Assembly (NCBI GenBank): GCA_015478775.1
Contig: JADMKP010000001.1
Location: forward strand, 1 to 64,000
Origin: Fermentimonas sp.
Lineage (GTDB): Bacteria > Bacteroidota > Bacteroidia > Bacteroidales > Dysgonomonadaceae
Reading direction: 5' to 3'
Length of the DNA: 64,000 bases
Under the pieces are notes generated by a model. It worked only from the letters and a program-made list of their open reading frames with translations. It was not told where the DNA came from and searched no databases. This document shows positions 9,437 to 16,268 of this stretch, piece after piece. The translations under genes and the position numbers were made by a program. Every line of letters starts with the position of its first letter. Position 1 is the first letter of the stretch.

Positions 9437-9550
9437 GTTAGTCTGTCCAAGCGCTGGCAAAAAAATAGGCTCTTTTGGTTTTTTGCGTTTGGCTTGTGGG
9501 TCGGCAAAAACCAAATGTGCCTATTTGCGCGTTGGCTTTTTCAGCATGTT
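9437..9550 (-). repeat. attC-like hairpin 3, boundary of the defence cassette
   Basis: A long hairpin: CCAAGCGC (9447-9454) and AAATAGGC (9463-9470) pair with GCCTATTTGCGCGTTGG (9519-9535), and an inner pair joins 9474-9486 with 9503-9515. Core-like GTTAG (9437-9441) and GTTGC (9549-9553) flank it. It directly abuts the better attC-like site at 9551, so a gene-less mini-cassette or a site remnant separates the defence operon from the next cassette. The left core is atypical. Confidence 0.5.
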
Positions 9551-9682
9551 GCACAACGGTTTGGCGCTTGGCGCAGTGGCGGATTTCGGAGCACTAAATT
9601 GGCAATACACCACAAAAGTTGATGCGAGGTAGAATGTTCAATTAACCACTGCACCCGCCATTGAGCCAAACGCCTGTTATGC
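9551..9682 (-). repeat. attC-like site 4
   Basis: Cores GCACAACG (9551-9558) and GTTATGC (9676-9682). The arms at 9564-9582 and 9655-9673 pair in 16 of 19 positions. The loop starts with TTTCGGAGCA, also found in the sites at 10488 and 17409. The stop codon of the following cassette gene lies 5 bases beyond the right core. Site length (132) and structure match the other inter-gene palindromes in this region. Confidence 0.72.
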
Positions 9683-9686
9683 CCCG

Positions 9687-10463
9687 TTAATTATTATTAT
9701 TCAGTTCTTTAATCATTCTTTTCTTGCTTTTTTCTGTCGGTAATATTTTAGACCAAGATACAATTATCAAATCATAACCACCTGATTCTGCCTTTTCTTC
9801 ATTTGTTAATTCTATCACTATGTCGTTTGAAGCACTATAACAATTACCTAATCTATTCTTAACCAAATCAAAGTATTGTTTTTTTGTCTGAATTCTTGAA
9901 CCATTATTTCCGTAAAAGAATCCTATTTTCAAATTATCGAAAATATAGTTTGCTTTACGTTCTTTAAACATCTCATTAAAATAGTCTGATTCCAATTTTG
10001 TCAAAATGGGGTTATCATCAAGTCCAAGTTGATATAATTCAGAAGGCTTTTCTTTTTCACACTCAGACAATTTGTAAATTATCTTTTCAATGAAATTCTT
10101 ATCAATTTCTTTTTTTTGAATGTCCATTAGAATCAAGTCATCAAATCCATTTGTTGCTTGTCGCTGGATTGAATCTAAAACAATCATTTTAATGCCACTT
10201 CTTTCGGCAGTTTCTGATTTTTTGTAATAATATGTAAAGTAGTCATTTTTACTTCTCAGATTTACTCCCAAATCAACAGAAACAAATGCAGTTTTTTTCT
10301 CGATGAAATCAAAGTCAAGTCGTTGATTTTTTAAGAAAACATTCAAGTAATCCGATTCCGCTTTATTTAAAACCGGATTATTGTCGATTCCTTTTCCCAA
10401 TTCTTGGCAAAAAGCAAATCCAATAGTCAGGTTAAATATTAAAATCAAAACAATTTGTTTCAT
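9687..10463 (-). CDS. Exported protein with an internal duplication, function unknown
   Basis: The 258-residue product starts with a clear signal peptide (MKQIVLILIFNLTIGFAFCQ) and is otherwise unrecognised. It contains two related halves: LGKGIDNNPVLNKAESDYLN after the signal, and LGLDDNPILTKLESDYFNEM about 120 residues later, each followed by a strand-rich stretch and a tyrosine-phenylalanine segment, so the gene arose by internal duplication. The frame is open to 10610, but those extra residues would be translated through the attC-like palindrome, so I chose the ATG at 10463, just before the signal sequence. It forms a single-gene cassette between attC-like sites 4 and 5. Cys20 could make it a lipoprotein. 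Confidence 0.7.
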   Translation of the reverse strand: MKQIVLILIFNLTIGFAFCQELGKGIDNNPVLNKAESDYLNVFLKNQRLDFDFIEKKTAFVSVDLGVNLRSKNDYFTYYYKKSETAERSGIKMIVLDSIQRQATNGFDDLILMDIQKKEIDKNFIEKIIYKLSECEKEKPSELYQLGLDDNPILTKLESDYFNEMFKERKANYIFDNLKIGFFYGNNGSRIQTKKQYFDLVKNRLGNCYSASNDIVIELTNEEKAESGGYDLIIVSWSKILPTEKSKKRMIKELNNNN

Positions 10464-10487
10464 ATGCAGTCTGTTTTTTTTAATGGG

Positions 10488-10619
10488 GCATAACGGACAG
10501 CGGTATGTTTTGTTGCCGATTTCGGAGCATGTCACTGTCAAATCGTGATAAAGTTTGAAGCGAGCTACAACCGTTAATTTCAGCACTGCCTCGGCAATAA
10601 AATATACCACATGTTAGCG
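10488..10619 (-). repeat. attC-like site 5
   Basis: Cores GCATAACG (10488-10495) and GTTAGCG (10613-10619). The arms at 10502-10519 and 10591-10608 pair in 16 of 18 positions. The loop begins TTTCGGAGCA and continues with blocks similar to site 4 (an AAGTT...GCGAG segment and CACTGC), so these two are recent relatives. The next gene stops 6 bases beyond the right core. Confidence 0.75.
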
Positions 10620-10624
10620 TTTCG

Positions 10625-11158
10625 TTATTTAATCGGATTCCCATAAATATCTTTCACGACTGTCTTTGTATTACCAAATATATCCTTTTGCCCTGTAGTT
10701 GCTGTACCAACTTTATTACCATATTGGTCTTTGATTGTTGTAGTTGTATTTCCAAAAATGTCGGTCTGTCCAGTTGTTACAGTTCCTGTTTTATTACCAT
10801 ATTGGTCTTTTACAGTTGTAGTTTTATTCCCAAAAATATCAGTTTGTCCAGTTGTTGCAGTTCCTGTTCTGTTTCCATATGGGTCTTTTGCAGTCGTAGT
10901 TTTATTTCCAAAGATATCTGTTTGTCCAGTTGTATATGTTCCTGTTTTATTACCATATGGGTCTTTTGCCGTTGTAGTTTTATTTCCAAAAATATCTGTT
11001 TGTCCAGTGGTATATGTTCCTGTTTTATTACCATATGGGTCTTTTACCGTTGTAGTTTTATTTCCAAAAATATCTGTTTGTCCAGTGGTATAAGTTTGTC
11101 CACTAACAAGGTTTGCAAGCATCAAAAATGCTCCGATCAAAACTGATAATTTTTTCAT
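10625..11158 (-). CDS. Exported protein of six 26-residue repeats
   Basis: The protein has 177 residues: a 21-residue signal peptide ending VSGQ, then exactly six units of 26 residues with no linker. Each unit follows the pattern TxTTGQTDIFGN, TTTxKDxYGNKTG. The first three units are nearly identical, while the last two drift (TTTTIKD, KTVVKD) and the final unit ends YGNPIK. The two Y/F-G-N motifs per unit recall short beta-repeat proteins, but I do not recognise a family. It is a single-gene cassette flanked by attC-like sites 5 and 6. A secreted or surface fibre-like role is only a guess. Confidence 0.75.
   Translation of the reverse strand: MKKLSVLIGAFLMLANLVSGQTYTTGQTDIFGNKTTTVKDPYGNKTGTYTTGQTDIFGNKTTTAKDPYGNKTGTYTTGQTDIFGNKTTTAKDPYGNRTGTATTGQTDIFGNKTTTVKDQYGNKTGTVTTGQTDIFGNTTTTIKDQYGNKVGTATTGQKDIFGNTKTVVKDIYGNPIK
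10628..11095 (-). repeat. Tandem 78-base repeat, six copies
   Basis: The coding sequence of the 26-residue repeats is itself a six-copy 78-base direct repeat (468 bases), nearly identical over the copies nearest the gene start. Loss or gain of one copy keeps the reading frame, so the protein length could vary between strains by replication slippage. Confidence 0.8.
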
Positions 11159-11220
11159 GTTATTTATTTTTAAATTTTGCCTACTCTTAAAAAGGTTTTC
11201 GGCAACCCCTTACAATGAAC

Positions 11221-11351
11221 GCTAACGGACGGAACTATATGCAGTTGGGGATTGCGGGTTGCTTTCCTGTCGAACCCCGATGCCGTTGTAGCGGGCTGCG
11301 AACTTTGTTGTCCGCACCAAAACCCCAATTGACATATAGTTTTTGTTAGCG
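11221..11351 (-). repeat. attC-like site 6
   Basis: Cores GCTAACGG (11221-11228) and GTTAGCG (11345-11351). The arms at 11233-11250 and 11323-11341 pair closely, with one unpaired extra base in the right arm and one mismatch. In true attC sites such extrahelical bases decide which strand is recombined. The loop holds a second short GC-rich pairing. It separates the repeat-protein cassette from the TlpA-like cassette. Confidence 0.78.
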
Positions 11352-11356
11352 TTTCG

Positions 11357-12454
11357 TTATTTCTTTTCAGCAATAATACCTTTAAGTTGTGCGATAATAT
11401 TTCCATCGGTATCAAATCCCGTGAATCTTTTTATAATTATACCTTCTTTGTCAATCAAAAATGAAGTCGGAATTGCTTGTACTTGATATTGGGTTTTAAT
11501 TTTTCCCTTATCTCCTTCTTTATCTGATACATTATGCCAAGTAATATTATTCATTTCAGAAGCCTTTTTCCAAGCATCTATATTTTTATCTATTGAGAAA
11601 CTAACAATTGATAAATCTTCAGGCACTTCATTATAATGCTCACTCAAAAACTTAATCTCCATGAGGCAAGGTCCACAACCGGCACTCCAAAAACACAAGT
11701 AAATGTAATTACCTTTTAAGGATGACAACTTAAATTCTTTACCATCAATTGAACTAACTTCAAAATCGATAAAGGGTTTTCCAACTTCTGCAACTTCTTC
11801 AAACAAAAATACTTTCAAGGCATTTGCTGTTGGTGATGATTTAATAGAGATTGGTAATTTCTCAAATATTGCTTGTAATGTATCTTTATCAATACTTTTC
11901 CTATTCATGTAAACAATATCCAATCCCATATACGAATCTGAATGTCTTTTCCCAAAATCAATATAAATATCATGTAAGGTTTTTTGAGACTCATTGAACT
12001 TTTTTATCAAGCTTTGTTTCACTTCATCATTAGGATACTTTTTGTTCATTAAACTATCATAAGCTCCATAATAGATTAGGTCATAGGGTTTTTGAAGCTT
12101 CATTAGTTCATTTTGTAATTCTTGTTCTGTTCCACCAGTGATAAGACTATTGAGATGCATGTCTTTTATCGGTGAAGTGAAAGACATGTTTACATTCTCA
12201 ACCTGAATATTGGCATATTCATCTTGACATTTTATCCAGCAACCTGTTGGATATTCAACTTTCCCACTTAACTCAAAATACCCGTTTATTGAAAATGCAG
12301 AATCTAAGTTTATCTGTTGGTCTAAATCGTATAATGTAATTAAAATACTGTCCTTTATTCCTTCAATATGACCAGAAATATTGAATCCATCGTTTTTAGT
12401 TTTGCAGCTTGAAAATGTAATTGTGGCAATTAGAATAATGATTAAATGTCTCAT
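11357..12454 (-). CDS. TlpA-like thioredoxin lipoprotein with DUF4369 N-terminus
   Basis: The 365-residue product has a lipoprotein signal (TITFSSC, lipid Cys17), then a beta-rich DUF4369-like domain (ISGHIEG, DSILITLYDL, SAFSINGYFELSG). A C-terminal AhpC/TSA-TlpA thioredoxin fold carries the redox motif CGPC near residue 260 and the cis-proline segment QAIPTSFLIDKEG. Such proteins act as periplasmic thiol oxidoreductases; the substrate is unknown. Its stop codon is 5 bases beyond attC-like site 6, and its 5' side abuts leader copy 2, so it is the first cassette of that copy. A housekeeping relative lies at 43844-44959. Confidence 0.85.
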   Translation of the reverse strand: MRHLIIILIATITFSSCKTKNDGFNISGHIEGIKDSILITLYDLDQQINLDSAFSINGYFELSGKVEYPTGCWIKCQDEYANIQVENVNMSFTSPIKDMHLNSLITGGTEQELQNELMKLQKPYDLIYYGAYDSLMNKKYPNDEVKQSLIKKFNESQKTLHDIYIDFGKRHSDSYMGLDIVYMNRKSIDKDTLQAIFEKLPISIKSSPTANALKVFLFEEVAEVGKPFIDFEVSSIDGKEFKLSSLKGNYIYLCFWSAGCGPCLMEIKFLSEHYNEVPEDLSIVSFSIDKNIDAWKKASEMNNITWHNVSDKEGDKGKIKTQYQVQAIPTSFLIDKEGIIIKRFTGFDTDGNIIAQLKGIIAEKK

Positions 12455-12575
12455 TTTATATGTTTTTAGTTAATTGTAATTCTACTAACGAAAATCTGTC
12501 ATATTTATTTTTTCAGCTATCCGTTCATTGCAATTCTGATGGTGGAGTGGTTCTGCAATGTCCGTCATAATGAAC
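12455..12575. other. 5' region of the TlpA cassette
   Basis: About 120 bases between the TlpA start codon and the leader junction. It holds two short nested inverted repeats (CATTGCA/TGCAATG and GTTCATT/AATGAAC) but no open frame, and I see no clear TAnnTTTG element on the gene strand. Confidence 0.4.
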
Positions 12576-12731
12576 GCTAACGTGTTATTTACGCAATCAA
12601 TATACAACATTCGTATATATGAAATTTAGAACATTCGTATAACACTTTTTTCATATTACCAAACTCAACAGCATAAACCAACATTATCAAGCATTTAAAC
12701 ATCAATTTATTTTTTGCATTTACGAATGTTT
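12576..12731. repeat. attI-like leader, copy 2, cut off by IS66
   Basis: This 156-base segment is identical to 18780-18935 except for 3 substitutions. It begins with the core GCTAACG at the junction with the first cassette and contains two direct AACATTCGTATA boxes (12606-12617, 12630-12641) and one inverted copy (12719-12730). In copy 1 the segment continues into the recombinase promoter; here IS66 starts at 12732, so the -7 element and any recombinase gene are missing. It marks a second integration platform whose recombinase was lost. Confidence 0.75.
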
Positions 12732-12832
12732 GTAAGCATTCGGTCTCGTCCGTATTTTTTTCCAAGTTTTCTTAGATTCTTCCAAAAAACCTTTCAAAAA
12801 CTTGTAAAACATTCGGAGACGGTTCGGAGTTT

Positions 12833-14482
12833 TTAGGAGGTTTTTCGTAACCAATTTAAAGGAAGCAGTTCAGCAAGATCCATTGTGTAGTCCTGATCAT
12901 AATCGTGGATATGACTCAAAACATGCACCATCCAGTCACGGAAGTTCACTTCTGCAGCCTTACAGCATCCAAGTAAAGAGTAGATAACTGCAGCATCTTC
13001 TGCAGCGTCATGATTCCCGCAAAACAGGTAGTTCTTCCTGCCTAGTGCCAGACCTCTAAGGCTGTTTACAGCAAGATTATTATCTATATGGTACCTTCCA
13101 TCCAGATGATAACGACTTAACCGGTGATAGATGTCATAGCAGTATTTTATCGCCTTGGCTATCGGGCTTTTTGGTAATACCTTACTGTATTCATTCACCA
13201 GCCATTTTTCAAAGACAACCATGATGGGGTAAGCGTGTGTCTCTCGCAGCTTGGCTCTTGCCTGGTAAGAAAGGTTTTTATCATCAGCCTCTCTTTCAAC
13301 TTCGTATAAAAGTCCGATTTGCTCAAGTGCATACTCAGCTCTTTCCCTGTCATTTTTGAGCGACTCCTCAAACTTCCGCCGAGCGTGAGACCAGCAACCA
13401 AGGGGTAGTACATCTTTTTTGTATTCGTACATTTGGTATACACTATACCCGTCTGTCTGCATAGCACCACGGAAGTCTTTTAAAAGTGATAATGCTACCT
13501 TCTGTGCTCTTGAACCATTGTCATAATGGAAGAAGACCTGCTTGTCCATCGCAGAGCGCACCATCCACATGTATCCATTTACGGTTTTATGCTTCTCGTT
13601 ATTTATTATGGGAACGGTGGTTTCATCCACCTGGATATAATCGGTGGCAAGAACAAGTTCTTTTAGTCGGTAATATAGTGGCCTCAAAAGATCGGCCGTA
13701 TCCTTGAACCAATCGTTCACCGTTGGTGGTGGAAGATTTATTCCCATCTGCTTCATCATCTGCATCTGACGATAAAAAGGCAGGTGATTAACGTACTTGT
13801 TTATCATCAGTTCAGCCAAGAGTGATGCTCCGGCATAACTGCGTGCAATTGGTTGGTATTTTGCAGGAAGTGGTGCAGTTATAATAGAAGAAGACTTCTG
13901 AGGATCCTGTTCAGTTTTGTTTTTTACAACATATTTATGACGTATAATCTTCCTTACCCAGCATCTTCCGGGTTCATATTCCATAACTTCAGTAATCTCG
14001 GGCTCTAGCTCCGTTAATGTATCTGAGTTGTCTTTTACATCATCGGGATAAAGATGCTCTTCAACTCGAGGAACATTCTCAGGTAAAGGTTTGCGTACAG
14101 GTTTTCTTTTTAAACGCTCTTTTACTCGCCTTTCTTTGAAAGTTTCTATATCTGCTTTGGCTGCTTCTGCAAGTTCTTTTTCTTCAGGTAAAAGGTCTAT
14201 ACCTTCAAAGTCGATCATGCGCTGACGGGGATCTTCTTTTATAAAGCGTTCACTTGACTTGCCCCATATCCGACGTCTCAGATAAGCAACCTGCTTCTCT
14301 AGATCAAGTATCTTTTCGTCTTTTTTGGATATGGTTTGTTCATATGAGGTTTTTAATGCATCAACATCTGTGCGATCTTCAAGCTTACCCTTCAGAAGCA
14401 TGTTCTCCTGATATAAACGGTCGCATTTCTCCAAGAGGAGTTCTAAAAGCTCGTTGGGATTTTCTTTGTTTTCTTGTATCAT
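12833..14482 (-). CDS. tnpC: IS66 transposase TnpC (catalytic Glu replaced)
   Basis: The 549-residue DDE transposase of IS66 has an N-terminal coiled-coil leader (ENPNELLELLLEKCDRLYQEN), an LRRRIWGKSSERF linker, and a catalytic core with DETT near residue 305 and TDGYS near 360. In this family the third acidic residue sits in an NNxxE segment before GRKNYLF. Here it reads NNLAVNSLRGLALGRKNYLF, so the position is Val (codon GTA; one base from GAA), which predicts an inactive enzyme. The frame extends upstream to 14608, but the ATG at 14482 gives the family's usual start. Confidence 0.9.
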   Translation of the reverse strand: MIQENKENPNELLELLLEKCDRLYQENMLLKGKLEDRTDVDALKTSYEQTISKKDEKILDLEKQVAYLRRRIWGKSSERFIKEDPRQRMIDFEGIDLLPEEKELAEAAKADIETFKERRVKERLKRKPVRKPLPENVPRVEEHLYPDDVKDNSDTLTELEPEITEVMEYEPGRCWVRKIIRHKYVVKNKTEQDPQKSSSIITAPLPAKYQPIARSYAGASLLAELMINKYVNHLPFYRQMQMMKQMGINLPPPTVNDWFKDTADLLRPLYYRLKELVLATDYIQVDETTVPIINNEKHKTVNGYMWMVRSAMDKQVFFHYDNGSRAQKVALSLLKDFRGAMQTDGYSVYQMYEYKKDVLPLGCWSHARRKFEESLKNDRERAEYALEQIGLLYEVEREADDKNLSYQARAKLRETHAYPIMVVFEKWLVNEYSKVLPKSPIAKAIKYCYDIYHRLSRYHLDGRYHIDNNLAVNSLRGLALGRKNYLFCGNHDAAEDAAVIYSLLGCCKAAEVNFRDWMVHVLSHIHDYDQDYTMDLAELLPLNWLRKTS

Positions 14483-14561
14483 TAACCTGTTAGATAACGA
14501 GAGTAAAGATACAAAAACGGTGCAATATATGCAAGTAAAAAAAGAGGCTAAAATCGTTTGT

Positions 14562-14911
14562 TTATGCGCCTTTCCAACGTTTTTTATATTTACATTTTTC
14601 GGTCTCAATACACTGTACCATCAGCATAAGTTTCTGCCAAGAGAAGGGGTGTGATCTTCCATTTTCATCGAAAGAGGGTAATGTGAAATTACCTTTTTCA
14701 AGCTTCATATAATAAATTACCAGCCCACCATGCTCCATGTGCAGGGCCTTCAAACTGGTGCAATGGCGATTCAGAAAGATGAAAACATCTCCGCTTCGTA
14801 CGCTTTGTCCCATCTGATCCGTGACCAATCCGCTTAAGTGTAAAAACCTTTACGCATATCGGTAGGCCTGGGATAAAGCCAGTAACGCATCGAGTCGTTA
14901 AGGTTAAACAT
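14562..14911 (-). pseudogene. tnpB: IS66 TnpB, frameshifted
   Basis: Read from the ATG at 14911 the product begins MFNLNDSMRYWLYPRPTDMR and continues KGFYT, then hits TAA at 14833-14838. One T is missing from an ACTTTAAGC context. In the shifted frame the rest of TnpB continues (VTDQMGQSVRSGDVFIFLNR, HMEHGGLVIYYMKLEKG) to the stop at 14562. TnpB (about 115 residues) is required for IS66 transposition, so the element is probably immobile unless a functional copy acts in trans. A sequencing error at a short homopolymer is the alternative. Confidence 0.8.
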
Positions 14912-14914
14912 GCT

Positions 14915-15274
14915 TTATTGGGTTAGAAGGATTAAAGAGCGCAGCTGGGTAATGTCAGCACCAATGGGTACACGAAGTTTTACACCATTGGGATAAATTA
15001 TTTCAAAAATATCACTGGAAGCGGAGTCTCCATGCTCAGGTAATAATTTCTGTTGAGCCTTTCTTTTTGTCAGCATTTGTGGAGTTGAACCTGAAAAAAA
15101 AATCGGTACAAAATTGGACGGTTGTTCTTTATGTCGGTTATTCTTTATTGATTTATTTTTCCAATAATAAAACTTAGACTGAAGTATACACTCATTTTCG
15201 CAAAAATCTTTAACAGATAAACCACTGGATTGGAAGCGATCATAAACTAACTCAAACTGCTGTATTGTCCACAT
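14915..15274 (-). CDS. tnpA: IS66 accessory protein TnpA
   Basis: The 119-residue product opens with a helix-turn-helix of the transposase-8/IS66 TnpA type (FELVYDRFQSSGLSVKDFCENECI, SKFYYWKNK) and ends with the typical FEIIYPNGVKLRVP and LRSLILL segments. It is followed after 3 bases by tnpB. It appears intact. Confidence 0.88.
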   Translation of the reverse strand: MWTIQQFELVYDRFQSSGLSVKDFCENECILQSKFYYWKNKSIKNNRHKEQPSNFVPIFFSGSTPQMLTKRKAQQKLLPEHGDSASSDIFEIIYPNGVKLRVPIGADITQLRSLILLTQ

Positions 15275-15341
15275 ATCTTTTTGAGGACAAATATAGAGGA
15301 GTTAAATAGTTAAATTAAGACGGGGTAGACCGAATGCTTAC

Positions 15342-16200
15342 GCTGCTTCGTGGGTATATTATGCCTATATAAAAAATAATGTAAAACCGGAGAACTACCA
15401 GACTTTCATTCAGTATCTGGGTAAACTTAAAGATTTAAATTTACCTGAAGATGATAGTATGGTTTTTGATAATGTAGCTTGGCAGATTGGAAGTATGGTT
15501 TATTCATTTCAAAAAGAAGTGGATCAAGATTACAAGAAGTATGATGTTATATTCGATATTATCAAGTCGTATCATTTTAAAGCTCCTTCTGAAGGTTATT
15601 CCTTTCTTCTTAAATCTTTTTTTAAGATATTGGAAATATGGCAAGGTTTCCTTGATTTTGCGGACTGGTGGAATTTAGAGCATTTGCGCAAGGAGGATTT
15701 TCTTAAGGAAGAGTATAAGGGACGCAAAACTCCTTCTCTTGCTGAACGAGCATACATGGCATATGCTAAAAAGCTTTTGGAAGGTAAGCCAATCGATAAT
15801 TTCGGCAACAATCGTGCGATTGATAAAGAGAGAATTTCTGCATTTATGCCCAAATTGGATAAGTTTATTGAAGAGTACCCTGATTTTCTTTATCCACCTT
15901 ATTATAAAGCGAAGCTTTTATTGGTGTTGGGAGATGAAGAGGACGTATTGTCAGCCTTTATTCCTTTCGCAAGGCAGAAGAAAAACGATTTCTGGGTATG
16001 GGAGCAGATGGCTGATATTTTTCACGATGATGATGAACTAAGGATGGCATGCTATTGTAAGGCGTTGAGTCTTAAAACGCAAGATGATTTTCTCGTGAAA
16101 CTGAGACAGGTGTTTGCAGCTTTGCTTGTTGAGAAGGAATTGTACGACGAGGCAAAAACAGAGATTGAGATTCTGACAGGTAATATAAACAATTATGAAG
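15342..16200 (+). pseudogene. Gene fragment truncated at both ends (DUF7017-like)
   Basis: An open frame runs through the IS66 right end into 15342 without its own start (A-S-W-V-Y-Y-A-Y, then NNVKPENYQTFIQYLGKL), so the 5' end was removed at the IS junction; the internal ATG at 15459 is not a credible start. The C-terminal residues from about 16200 (NFNLALNPPFCKTLVV) are translated from half an attC-like site, so the 3' end is also lost. The remaining 280 residues are helical, with FADWWNLEHLRKEDFLKEE and YPPYYKAKLLLVLGDEEDVLSAF. From memory this resembles DUF7017/TPR-like proteins of Bacteroidota conflict systems; the match is uncertain. It is the only plus-strand gene inside the array. Confidence 0.6.
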
Positions 16201-16225
16201 CAGAAAATTTCAACTTAGCACTTAA

Positions 16226-16254
16226 CCCGCCATTTTGCAAAACCCTTGTTGTGC
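16226..16254 (-). repeat. Half attC-like site
   Basis: A right arm (16226-16245) and core GTTGTGC (16248-16254) closely resemble the right half of the complete site ending at 17539: both contain CCCGCC, a GCAAAACCCTTGTT stretch and the core. No complementary left arm exists in the preceding 120 bases. The site was cut by the event that also truncated the gene fragment to its left. Confidence 0.65.
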
Positions 16255-16268
16255 GATCGGCATTCTTT

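Larger units (their letters stand above)
12732..15341 (-). mobile_element. Decayed IS66-family insertion sequence
   Basis: A 2610-base element with terminal inverted repeats GTAAGCATTCGGTCT at 12732-12746 and its complement ending at 15341; the repeats also share CCGT a few bases further in. It carries the three standard IS66 genes in order tnpA-tnpB-tnpC on the minus strand. tnpB has a frameshift, and tnpC has lost the glutamate of its DDE site. The 8 bases outside each end (GAATGTTT and GCTGCTTC) do not match, so the expected 8-base target duplication is absent. A deletion or recombination therefore followed insertion. Confidence 0.9.

Noticed and set aside
9435..9632. 65-residue plus-strand frame between the XRE gene and the next cassette
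   Set aside because: It lies entirely across two attC-like hairpins and has the biased composition expected of translated palindromes.
10464..10610. N-terminal extension of the 9687-10463 gene
   Set aside because: The 49 extra codons are translated from an attC-like palindrome; the signal peptide at the ATG 10463 marks the true start.
10628..11095. CRISPR-like direct repeats
   Set aside because: The 78-base units abut without spacers and are coding sequence in one frame.
10688..11146. Cys/Ser-rich plus-strand frames over the repeat gene
   Set aside because: They are the antisense of the six 78-base repeats; the minus strand has the signal peptide and exact 26-residue periodicity, the plus strand shows nothing protein-like.
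9551..11351. Inter-gene palindromes as rho-independent terminators
   Set aside because: Loops are about 70 bases, no T-run follows the stems, and both flanking cores are conserved; the layout fits recombination sites better.
12724..15349. 8-base target duplication of IS66
   Set aside because: The flanking octamers GAATGTTT and GCTGCTTC do not match, so no duplication is called.
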